From Toxoplasma gondii ME49 (Eukaryota; Apicomplexa; Conoidasida; Eucoccidiorida; Sarcocystidae), in contig NC_031474.1 in the NCBI RefSeq assembly GCF_000006565.2, forward strand, positions 1,240,001 through 1,304,000: a DNA stretch of 64,000 nucleotides, written 5' to 3'. Each line of letters starts with the position of its first letter. Positions within the stretch are counted from its first letter, which is position 1. Under the pieces are notes generated by a model. That model did not search any database. It saw nothing but the letters and a program-made list of their open reading frames with translations, and was not told the origin of the DNA. The translations under genes and the position numbers were made by a program. Shown in pieces: positions 37,016 to 48,600 of the stretch.

Positions 37016-39269
37016 TGTAGGTGTTTACCACCAATTTGTATACACGAGTGTCCACGCGTTCAACTTTGATTTTTGGCCTTTGATACTCGGTCATCCAAGC
37101 GAGATGCCTCTACCGCAGGTTTGGTCCAGTGAGTCGCACAAACGCCGCGACAGGAAGATTCGAAGCAGAGGACGTCTCCCCGACAAGCGAACGTCTAACA
37201 GAAACGACTACGTTTGGGTGTCGAGAGGCACCAAAGCAGTCCAGGACCCGAAGGCGCAGCAGGAGACACGAGAGCGTTTTCTGCGCGGGGCGAAGACTTG
37301 TTCTCAGACAAATTACCTACATCGAAGGAAGAGACGCTGCTGCTTGAATCGGCAACTCGGCTCCCCTCCAAGACAACGGTTCGTTATGCGAAGCTCTGGT
37401 CACATCGTCTACGATAGACGCTTGGACAAAGAGCTCTATCTGTCTACGAAAGAAGAGACTCGAAACGGCTGAACAAGACTTGAATGTATTTAGAAAACGC
37501 GTACAATCTGACGCTCACCAGCTCTTCGGCTGTGCCGCACACGACACGCCAACATCTGAAAAAAAATCAAAGTTTAGCCTTGTTAGAAAAGTTGTCAAAG
37601 TCTTTACCGACGAGCTGGAAATGCGTTCCGTTTCTGAAATCTGTCGCTTTTCTTGCCGTGGAGAGTCACAAAAGTGGAGTGGCGTTCTAAAGCGGGCAAG
37701 TTTGCCGCGACCTAAATGCCAGGAGCTGGTCGACAGAGCACACCTCGACCGTTGACCGGTGAAACAGACAAGAAGGCTCTTTAGTTCTCATTAGTCTTGC
37801 AGAAACTGAGGTGTGGCATATTCTACGAGAAATTCTTCGGAGACTTCCTTCTAACGGGCTCACAACAAACAGACGGCCCCCCGTCTCCCCTCAGAGGTGG
37901 ACACAGGCCATTTACGTCCGACGGGACACGGACGTACCTTCATAAAAACAAAACATGCAGATAATTGGAGGAGTTCTGCGTAGAGCACCTCTCAAGAATT
38001 CTTTGATGACACACACGCCTCGAAGTCGCGGGTATAGATTCGCTGGCTGTACCGATTTCTGACTTCTGACTTCTCTGGTTTTGAAGGAGGAAAAAAACGA
38101 ACCGTGGGCCTTGAATACCAGGACGTCAGTTCTTCAGCAATTCATACCTCGAAATGCAGTCAGGGGACGGGGCATTGGTCTGGAAGATACTCTGACCTCA
38201 CTGATTTCCTCTACAGAGAGTGCTATTCCGCAGCATATTTTGTGTACAGTTGACGAGCTACACACCTTCGCGCTACTTCCGGCGTCCTTTCTTCTTGCGA
38301 ACCATTTTTCTGAGGACTTAAAATGGTTCGCAGTGGAAAAAGCATCCAGAAGAAGGTGACGACTTCGGAGTAACAAAGGACACAAAGGAAACACTCCGCT
38401 TTTGTGTGCTCATGCATGCACCGTTCAGGCGGGAGCGCTTCTCAACTGCAGATGCGCAGAAGTTTGTCTTGGTGTCGCCCCCGACGGAAGAACCTCTTGG
38501 CTTGTTTTCTTGAAAACAAAGTTTTCTCTGTCTGAAAGTCCTTACTACCGCGGTTCTCTGTGAAGAAGGCCCGATTTTTTCACGCTCACTGCCTGGCAGC
38601 GGCCCCGTCCGCGTTTCTGCATGCGAACTTGAGAGGAACTCCCGAGGGAGTTTCCCTGTCTGCCAAGGCACTTTTCTGAATGCAAGTCTCTGAGGCAACT
38701 CTCTACATTCAGCGATTATGCAGAAGACTTTTTAACAGCTCGCAAATCCTCAGCGGCGGTCCTGCCTTCTCCACTGTTCCGACTGGACTGGTTTCGGACG
38801 AAACGCGTTCGTCGACTGGGCGCCTCCGGTCTTGGAGTTCCTCGTGGTAACGCAACAGCCGGATGGCGAAAAACGAGCATTTGTGTGTGTTTACCAGCGC
38901 CGCAGGAGAGAAACAGATGAGGGAATTGTTTGACGGAAACACCAGAGCAAACAACTTTTCGTATGGGAGGAGCAAGTTCCACCGTGCTGTACGTCTCTCT
39001 CTAGTGCTCTGGGCGCCTTCCGTCACAAAGGCATGCCTCGAGCTGTCTGCCGGTGTGGTCGGCCTAGCCGTTCGAGCCGACGAGGTTTTTTCGCTTGATT
39101 CTTCGTTTCTTTCGTCTCGTCCTGCTTTCTTTTTTTGATTTTCACTTGTCTGGACTCGAGGCAGGTCTTCAGACAGAGATCTCCGATTCTCCACCGGTTA
39201 AGTTCCAGACGCTCAGGTGTGCTGGCCGACGCGTGCAGTGTTGCCGGTCAATTCCCATCCCCAATCTGA

Positions 39270-39283
39270 GGTGTATGTACACC
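39270..39283. repeat. Inverted repeat GGTGTA-TG-TACACC
   Basis: Six-base arms flank a two-base centre, about 0.8 kb upstream of the RING gene start. Same core as the palindromes at 17283 and 34684. Confidence 0.7.
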
Positions 39284-40113
39284 GCAGATTTCGCGCCTCT
39301 CTGGTCATCAGAACGGAAAGACCAACTATCTGCGTATAAAAGTGATACTGCGTGGCGTCGCTCTGATCTCTCGATACTCCATTTTTCTTTGTCCAGTTTC
39401 AGATGGTCTCTCTGTTCTCCTGTGCCCTTTCCACGAAGTCCTCTCTTGGGGGTCAGCAAGAGCAACGGGTCGCGCCTTTGACGCGTTCGATTCCGTGAGG
39501 AATCTCGCCGTTATTGACTCTCCTCTTTGCCGAGTGTCGTCTTCCGCCTCGTGCTTCTGAACGTCACGCTCTTCGCGACCAATCTCCGGTGCCCAAAAGT
39601 CCACTGGCTGTCAGTCTCTGCCCCAGTTCCCTTTGTTCCGCCTCGTCTCCCGGTTCTCTCAGATCCCTTCGTCCCCGATCGGTCGTCGACCTCGGAATTT
39701 CGCTCGATCAACGGCGGTCGTATACGTCTGTGTTGTGAAGAAGAAGACGCATGTCGCTTTCGCAAAACAGAGAAGAGCGGGCGCGACGGAAACGTAACCA
39801 AGGAGGAGGCCGCCGGACGCTGTCTGTACACCCGACCGCGCGGCCGGTTACCTCTCGACGCGAAGACGACTGTGCTTGTTTGCTGGACAGTTCTCATTCA
39901 GTGTGTGCTCTCGCGCATCTCCGGCTTCGACAACGTCAGCTGCTTTGGTAGAGAGAATTGTTTTCGCGGTTGTTTCCTCTCCTCTCGTCTCGGATTTCTT
40001 TCTCTCCTCTCTTCTCCTTTCTCGTCCTTCTGCCTTCTTTTCGTCTACGCCACTCAGTCTCTTTTTCAAGAAGCTCCGCAGCTCGGAAATGACTTTTCCA
40101 GGTTCTCGACGCG

Positions 40114-43100
40114 ATGGAGAGGTCCTTCCCTCAGCTGTCTCCTTCCATTCCTCCCCATGAGTCTGGAGAATCGTCCGCGGTCCACTATTCTTCTGTCTCA
40201 CCTCGAGATACCTCAACGTTTTGCCATGAGTCGCATGCAGAGAACGCCCAGAGCGCGTCGACTCCTGCGGATCTCTCTGTGGCTAAAAGTGCCACGGTGC
40301 CTGCCTCACGCTGTGGAGAACAAACAGTTCCGTCTCTCACCATTTCGCCTCAGAGTGAGAAGGGGGGATGTTCTCCGTCAGACTCTCCTGCGGGAGAAGA
40401 GACTCGAGGGCGGTCTTCGCCGCGTGCATCTTCCTCCGGGGAAAGGGAGAACTCGCTTTCAGTGCCAGCCTCGGAGTACGAGACAGGAAGAGCGTCTCCG
40501 GCGGAGCTTGCCAGCGAAGTTCTGAGGGGAGAGACAAAGAAAAGTGGAGAGGGAGACGAGAGGAGAGAAGAAGGAGAGAGACAGGGAGACGAGAGGAGAG
40601 AAGAAGGAGAGAGAGAGGGAAACGAGAGGAGAGAAGAAGGAGCAAGAGAGGGAGACGAGAGGAGAGAAGAAGGAGAGAGACAGGGAGACGAGAGGAGAGG
40701 AGTTGAAGGGCCGAAGAGGGAGAGAGACAGCAGGGAATGCGACGAAAGGAGAAAGGATGAAGAAGGAAGTACTGGCGAGCGCAGGGCTGAAGAGACGGGG
40801 GAAGAGGAAAGCAAAGAGGAAGCGTCTGAGAGAGAACGCAGCGTGGAACTGTCGGAGAGGAACGTGAAAGAGAGAGAGCGAGGGGGGGCGACGGCTGCTT
40901 CTCCTCTTCCATCTACAGTCAGAGATCCGGGATTTCAGAGCGAAGTGAGGACTGAGAGCGCCTTCTCGCGCTCCAGCGCTTACAGCATTGTCTACTCAGG
41001 TCGAACCACTCGCTCTGAACGGACAGAGGGAGAGAAGCGGAGTCGGGGAGGCGGCGCCTCCGCAACGACGCCGTCGTCGTCATCTGCTGCCCGCAGCCGC
41101 GGAGAAGAGAACACCCGCTTTGAATGCAACATTTGCTTCGACGAGGCCACAGATCCTGTCGTCACTCGCTGCGGGCACCTGGTACGGTCAGGTGGAAAAG
41201 CGAAAAGTTCATTCTCGGGTGTGCATACAGCTCAGCAGTCGCGCGGTCTGCTTTCCACGCCGCCTCGGACCCGCCGCCGGAGCAGGCGTTCGTCCCTCGT
41301 GTTGATGCGTTTTTTTCGGCAGAAGCGTTTGAAGAACGACTTTTCAGCTTGCCTGGACGTCGATGTTCTTTCGCTTCCCGGCGTTTTCAGTGGAACTCTG
41401 CATGCTCGAGACAGATGGAAAGTCGCTCGGCGGGGGGACGCTGTCTTTCTTGGTCGATTCACCTTCTTCCTTCAGCCCGTGGCTTTTGTGTCTGTTGCAT
41501 GCGCTTCCTCTTTCGTAATACGAGGCTCGTTGTCTGTTCTGCCAGTTCTCTTCCAAGAGCCGAGTCGCCACAAACCGAACTGAGGAGGGTAGAGATGTCT
41601 CTGTCTCTGAATCGATCGAGAGGACTGCCGACCCAGCGGTTTCCACCCACCCACGCAGCTCTGCTCGAGAAGGCTGGTCTGCCTCGAGTTGCTGCTAAGC
41701 GTCCTCCCTGTCGGAGGCGGAACGCAAAAAGGAACTGTGCACCGCTACATCGTGGTGTCGTTCAGCGCGCGCAACAGTACCAGTGCGCCTGCGCGTTCGT
41801 CCAAGTCTTTTGATCGCGGAGCCTCTGTTCAGAGACAATTTCTGCGTCCAGCATGGTCGTCGCACTACGTGGAGTCTTGCTCGAGCTGTGGTTTCTGTGT
41901 TCTGCACTCCGGCTGCCTCCACGAGCAGTGTGCCTTCTTGCACTTTCCTCCCTATTCTTTTCCCTTTTCTTTTCCGTTTTCTTTTCCGTTTTCTTCTTCC
42001 TTTCCTTCTCGATTTTCTTCTTCCGTTCCTTCACGGTTTTCTTCTGTCTGCTTCAGTTCTGCTGGACTTGCCTCCACGCCTGGCTGCGGCGGGGGACGTA
42101 CGAATGCCCCGTCTGCAAGGCGCACACAACAGTCCGCAACGTCATTCCAATTTACGGGCGAGGAGCAGAGAAGCATCCCCGAGACGCGTCGGAAACAGGC
42201 AACTCTGGGTACGTGGTCGATGCGAGCGCTTTCTCTCCGGAGTCGGCGGCCGCAACAAACGGCTGTGGCGAACGTGAGGAAGGGAGACCGCAACGCGTCG
42301 GGATACAGGCGGCGGCAATCGCTTACGTACAGATCTAGAGGGACATGCGTAGTTCGTCAATGGTATGCCTGAATCCACATCGGTGGGGATTCCTTGTCTG
42401 CACGAGCATCCGGAGGCAAGGCTGCTTTCCACGGGGTCGAAACGAGGAAGAAGAATGAGTCCTCCAGCAGACGTCGGAGTCTCGCACTCGCCTTTCTGAT
42501 GCTTGTTAGGGAACCGTTGCACTTGAAATGTCGCCGCATGTTCTGTTTTCGTTCTGAACGAACTTGCGCTTCGCGCGGAAAGACGCCCCGCAGCGACAAA
42601 GGCCTTCCTGAAGACGCTCAACAGCAACAGCGGCGTCGGACGCATGCACGGGGCGGCTGGTGTATGTACACTTGTCGGAAGACAAGCGCTGGAGCATCGC
42701 TTCACGTTTCCTGATTCGTGGTTCCCGGTGTTTCTTGTGTGTCGCTTTTGCGGCTTTTTCGGGTCAGCGAAGTGCAGTGAATGCCCTCTGGTCCCCGCAT
42801 GTTTTGTTTAAAGCCTCTTGCGGTACACAGGCTGGGCAAGCGTCAAGGCGCTCCCTTGAGCTGTCTGCTTTTGTGTTGTTTTCCCCGCGTTCCGAGGCGG
42901 TTAATTCGCACAGACACTGCAGGGGCGCGGACAATGGTCCACCTACGAAGACTGTGTGCTTCCAAGTGTTTTCTTTTTTAAAAAGGCTTTTTCTTCGCAA
43001 GTGTTTTTTCTTTTTCTGCAAGTCTTACTCCTTGTTTCACAAGCGTTTTTTGTTGCAAATTTTATTTTTACCTGTTGCGTCTGCAGTGCAGGGAGCGTTC

Positions 43101-44348
43101 CCGAGAGGCCTCGGGCAGAACGGCCAGAGCCTGAGCCCCAGAGTCGATCGGGCGCCAGTTTCGGGGTGAGGTTTTGTCTGAAAAGGAGGATGTTGTGCAT
43201 GCAACATCGAAAGCAAAATCTCGCCTTGCTAGTGCGCCTCTCCATCTTTGAAGGGGAGTTCGAAAAGGAGGCGGCAGCGCATGCAAAGCAAGAGACATGG
43301 AAACCAGTACAATGCAACCTGTCAAGGCAAACTAGAATGTACAAAGACTCGCTTTATTGTGTTGGCAAAGCCAATTCTGAAAGTAGAGGAGATGTGAAAC
43401 GCACGTTGTACAGGCTGCTTTTCACTCGTGGAAGGGACTGAGTTTACTCTCTTTTGGCGTCTGTTGTCTGTATCGCATAAACTCCGTCATCCTCAGGATC
43501 CTAGGCATTTTTTATGTCAGCAGTGATAAAGACTTCATTAGTCTGTGTCGCATATCGCAATGTCTGTTCAGAATCCTAGGTACTAGGATGTGTCTGTTTG
43601 CATGTGGTTTTCGCGTTTTTTTGTTTTTAGGGAGGAACTGGCGGCGCGACGTTTTCCTTTGGCCTGTTTCCTTTCTTCGGCTTGGGCGTGACTTGGGGAG
43701 GCGGAGTGTTGAACTCGGGATTCTCCTCCTCTGCCTCTTCAGCCTTCGACTGGCTCTTCTTTCCGCCTGGTGCTCACCAGCGCGATCGTGGAGCTCCTCG
43801 ACAAGACCAAGTTCTCACAGGTAACGTCACAGTGGGGGAGAAAACCGTCTTCAGAGAGGGATATACTGTCTCGAAAAGGCAGGGAACCGAGGAAACGTCG
43901 ATGTTTGCATAGTCCGTGTGGATTTTTGCGTTCGACAGCTTTCGCAGCAGAGAAGAAAAACAGGCCCTTGGAATCTGTGTAGTCATCAGTTGTGCTTTTG
44001 GAGTGGGCAAAGAAATAAACACAATAAATGTGTCTCCGGGGCTACGTTTTCCTAGACTCTCGTTTCAACGCTCTTTTGCTGAATGGGATCAACGGGTTGC
44101 GACGTTTTTTCAAGAGCACGCGTTCAACTGTGAAAAACAGTTTACGGGTGAACAGGTTTATACCGGTGCCAATGATTCTTGGGGTCGCCGTTCAAAGAAA
44201 CAGACTCGTCCTTTTGAAAAGGTATGTCCTTTAGAGTTTGCGGCGTTTTTCTGCAATGTTTCTTTCAGAGGAACAACAGCGCATGCAGTCCCTCGGCTTC
44301 CTCCTGCTCGCTTTCTGCTTCGTTCTATACATAATTTTCCTTGCCTAG
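40114..44348 (+). CDS. RNF5/RNF185-type tail-anchored RING E3 ubiquitin ligase (522 aa, 5 exons)
   Basis: Exons: 40114-41181, 42057-42208, 43087-43165, 43631-43820, 44269-44348. Phases match and give 523 codons including stop. A complete C3HC4 RING is split between exons 1 and 2: C338, C341, C353, H355, C358, C361, C373, C376 (NICFDEATDP, then FCWTCLHAWL and ECPVCKA). It continues as in RNF5/RNF185: VIPIYGRG, then PERPRAERPEPEPQ in exon 3, then the hydrophobic FSFGLFPFFGLG in exon 4. The C-terminal anchor LGFLLLAFCFVLYIIFLA in exon 5 lies directly before the stop. By family, it should sit in the ER membrane and ubiquitinate misfolded proteins (ERAD) with an E2 enzyme. Unlike the ~180-200-residue animal proteins it has a disordered N-terminus of about 335 residues with an 11-residue repeat. 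The ATG has G at -3. Confidence 0.92.
40552..40698 (+). repeat. Coding tandem repeat, 33-nt period (GDERREEGERQ)
   Basis: Four full units and one partial unit encode residues 147-195 of the RING ligase. The units differ only by D/N, E/A and Q/E changes. It is a highly charged, probably helical or disordered spacer upstream of the RING. Confidence 0.9.
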
Positions 44349-45667
44349 AACGGCTGCTTTCTGTCGACGGCAACTTGCGGCACAAGACCTCTCGCCTTGT
44401 CGTTGTGCGCGCTCCCAGTCAAGGGAACAGAACAAGCGCATGCAAGCGAGAGCGCCGAGTGAACAAAGCAAAAGGGCAGTTTACGGAGACATAGGAGTCG
44501 CTCCCAGGATCGCGAAGCATGGGGTGTCGACCGACCTAGACGTTGCGGGTCTTTTTCCGGCTTCAGAGGGAACATGTGAAGCAGCGTATGAGCAGAAGCT
44601 CGTTTGCTTCACGGCTGTTTCTCCCCGCGTTGGATTTAGGACGCAACTAAGCAAGCCACGCAAGCAGTCGTGACAAGAACTGTTTTCCGCGCACACAGCT
44701 TGCCCCCCTGGGATTCCTGGCGTGGTGGCCGTTGCTGCGCCTCTCTCATTTTGTCTTCTGGGTCGGCGCGCGGGAACGAGTAAAAGACTTTTTTGCCGTG
44801 TTTGCGCCAGGATGTAGCGACGAAAAAATGCGTTTGATCTAGTTGTGCGTTCTGGAATGCATTTCAAGCATGTTCTTGTCAGTGCTGTCGTCTGTGTGTG
44901 TGTGCATACCTCCCCTACCGCACATGCATGCGAGGAATACGAGGTTTAGGCGGTCCCAGACTCGAGAGGTTCGGACTGCACGGGGTAGTGACTGCTTCAA
45001 TTTCCACTTGAAGAGATGACAGAAAGCGCTTTTGCTGGCGTTGGGGAACCGCGGTAAAAGCTCCCTCGTTCTGCTGCTTCCCTAACTCGCTGTGGAAGGA
45101 CCGAGGAAACGCACAAGACGCTTCCGAAGAATAGCTAAACTCACCCGCGACAGGCAAAAGTCGGTCTTTTTGGAGGACTGGATCCTAGCGATGACTTATC
45201 GACCAACAGTGCGAATGTTGAGTCAGAAAAGACTTACGAAGAATCCCGTCTCACCGCGGTCTTTTTTAGAACACAAAACGATCATAGCTTTGTTGTTTTC
45301 TAACTGGCTGGCCTGCCCGCCTCCAGTCACCCGAGCGTCGAGGAACCTGAGAGACGCCCTTGTGGAGTCGAAACTCCCTCGAAATTCACATGCATCTAGA
45401 TAATAGTCAAAATCGAGTCACTAAGAAGAGACTTGACGACGCATCAGGTCAAACGAACAAGGTGCTGCTGCACAGACGCCACGAACGATGATTCCCCTGG
45501 AACCGCCGGTAAGGTGTTACGACGTCCTAAAATGTCGGACCTCGCATCTCTTAGCCAGCGTTTTGCCGTTCGGCGAACATGAGCGATAACAGCAATCCAT
45601 ATCTTGCGCATTTGCTGTGTCGCGCCGCAGAAGAGCAATGCCACCCAGCCACGGAGGAGACACAGCG
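44349..45667. other. Convergent intergenic region
   Basis: The stop of the RING gene (plus) faces the stop of the CEP131-like gene (minus). The region should hold both 3' ends. I see no other exon; open frames are short and overlap. Confidence 0.55.
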
Positions 45668-48600
45668 TTATCTACGCATCGGGCGTCCAGTTTTCCGAGG
45701 ACGACGGCTTTTGTCCTGTAATGCACTGCTCGATTTCAAGTTTTTCACACAAAGGGGGGGCTGGGATTCTGAGGACTCGCACGCTCCCTCGGGCAACGCA
45801 ACATGCGTCGTTTCTTCTTCAGTTGAAATCTGGCAGGGGGCTAGGAGTTCTTCTCTCTGCTTCCGGAGCATGTCGCGAAAGTGTTCCACCTGGTGGGAAT
45901 AAACAGAGGAGACGGAAACCACCCGTAGAATAAGGAAGCAGTTGAAACCTGGTGAGCGCTGTTGCACACAACGATGCTGACCCGAATGTTACGTGACGAA
46001 GTCCACCGGTCTCCCGCGGATGTTTGAGAAACCATCTGAATGCAAGACGGTGTCAAAACACGCGAAGCGGAAGACCCCTGAAATGCGGAAGAAGCTACCA
46101 GTTGTTGGGAAGTCGTTGCTAACGTCCACGACGACGGCAAGAGGCTATTCTCCGCGTGTACGGTTTAAGGGATGTGAAGGTGCTCAGGATCCAACCGGCG
46201 AGCCGCCTCGATCTTCGCATTCGAATAACATTTTATTTCAAAAGGCAACCAGCGATTCAAAGCCGTTCCCGTAGACCACAGGGCAGCAGACAACGGCATG
46301 TTGGACTGACCTTCGTTTCCAGAGCAGCCATCTCCTCTCGTAGCTCCCGGATTGTTTCGTCCTTCGCCCAAAGAGCCTGTTTCACCTTGGCTTCGATGGT
46401 TTCGAGTTGCACTTCACTGTCGTGTCTACTTTTTTCGGCTGCTTGCTGAGACTCAGCGAGTTGCTTTGTGAGATCCACCATCTGCTTGTCCCGGGACTGC
46501 AGCTCGACAGCAAACGCCTGCGAAGGCGACATCGCCACAAATTCAGCTCATACCTTTTTTCCGATCTCCCTCGTTCTTTGCCTAGTTGAAGGAAGCGCGG
46601 GGAGTAAGCGTCTTCCGCAGTACAGGACGATGCATGGACCACTCAGCTCGCCTGAGGCGAAAACATCGCGGCCGTTTGATGAGCACGGTGCCCCTCTCTT
46701 CGATGCCTACCGCCTCTCGATCTTGAATAACAGACTTCCACTTCTGAGCCTCTTCTTCCTTCTCTTCAAGCAACGCCTGGAGAAAGCAGAATGCGAGTGA
46801 CCTCACGTGAAAGACGGCTCCCTGTCTCTGAGGCAGTAGGCGTGACGAGGCGCACAGGACCGGTGAACAGGGCAGTTGTCACTTTCTGGAAGATCGTTCT
46901 CCACTCGAAAAGGGTGCGTGCTGAGTTCTCATTTTTGTCTAGGCCATGCCCAGTGAAAGTTGGATATCTACGACACCAGGAAAGACTATGTGATCACCCC
47001 GGGAGAAGGCTCAAAACAATCAAAGGTGGCTGTTTCGAGTTGCGTGATCACAGACGCGGCGAATCGACGGGGCGACTACACAACGCACGTTAGACGATTC
47101 ACCTAAAGAAAAAGAGCTTCCACCTGGTTCTGTTTTCTTCGCTCTTCAATCTCGGCTTCGTACTCGAGGATTCTTTGTTGTTTCTCCGTGTTGATGACTT
47201 CGAGAGCCGCGAGGCGTTTTTCTGCAGCCGCAGCCTCGAAGTCTTTCAGCTGTCAACCACAGAATGACGGAAAAAAAAGATCATCCACCACGCAGTCGCT
47301 TGAACCTCGAAAGAGGCCCCGGCTGCGGCTTTGTGAAGCCATCGGATCAAACCCCCTCGTTGCTGTCTTCTACGAGTAGACGAGACAAAGTGAATGCGAC
47401 TGCTGGGAGAATACATGCAGCGGGTGAGGAAGAAATAGAACGGCAATCCTGGTTGTCTGCCCCGTTGGATTTCAATATCCAACGACAAGGAGGCTATTCC
47501 ATATCGGCTGTGGTCTAGACTCCATGTATGGATAACTGTCAGCAGCCGTGTCAACAGCGAGAGGAAACGACTGCTGGGATGCTAGACTGATCATCGTCAG
47601 GAGAGCAATCATCTATGAAAACAAATCGGCTCTTCACTTGTAAGCAACTCGAGCAGCAAAATGGCACAGCGTGCAGAGGTGCGACCCACATTTTCCTCTC
47701 CAGAAAGGCTCGCTAGCTTTTTGCCTGCTTCGCCAGGGCTAGAAAGGTACACGGTCATTTGCATGCATTGATCCAACACCGTCTGTGAAGGCGATGCCGT
47801 GGTGATAGCGAACCGTACTTTCAGAGTTTCGACGAGTTTCGCGTTCTCTTCCGAGGCGGACTTCAGCTGAGCAGATGCTTCTGCGCGTGTACTGCGTTCC
47901 ACTTCGTCGATTCTCTGTCGATGTTGTTGCTGAATTAGTAATTGCTCTCGTCCCATCTTCTCGATGACTTCATCCAGCTTTCTGCAGCCCACGCGTCACT
48001 CCAGATCCGGCCTTCAAGTGTCCCTGCTAAAGTTATCTTTACCCAAGATGACCAGCAACTATATAGGGAAGGTCTTGAAGACGCCTATCGAGAATATATA
48101 TATATATATACATATGTATCTATATATGTATACATTATATGTGCTTTGTGCAGAGAGCACTATCAAGGACATGCGTGTGTGTTAGTCTTTGCCGCGTCCC
48201 ATATGGACATGGGACTCAGTTAAGTATTTCTTGTTTGCTTGTATATCTTCGCATTTATATAAATGTTTACTGTTTTGTGTTTATACATATATACATGACT
48301 GGGTACGCAAGCATTTCTTGGATGTTCCGGTCTGGTTTCCTATGTCCACCAGTGAACAGCTGTACCCCGAGCCACAGAGCCGGGAACCTCACAGCACATT
48401 CGAGTTAGCAAGGATTGACAAGGTCAGCTGATCAAGGCTTCCCTTTTTCACGGTCGTAGGCTTTGAGTGTACGAGTGGCGTACCTGTCGCGTTCCTCCAA
48501 CAACTCCTCCTTGACCATTTCCAGCCTTTTTTGTGTTTCAACTTCGACCTCATGAGCCAGCTTTTCTCGCCACTCTGCCTCTTTGGACTCGACTTCGTCG

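Larger units (their letters stand above)
34818..40113. other. 5.3-kb gap between divergent PPR and RING genes
   Basis: The two flanking genes read away from this region, so both promoters should lie in it. I found no exon supported by splice signals and protein-like composition. Frames such as 36906-37472 (plus) partly translate microsatellite. An AT-richer patch lies at about 35760-36010 and a microsatellite at 36964-37015. The size leaves room for a non-coding RNA or a small intron-rich gene that I cannot resolve. Confidence 0.5.
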
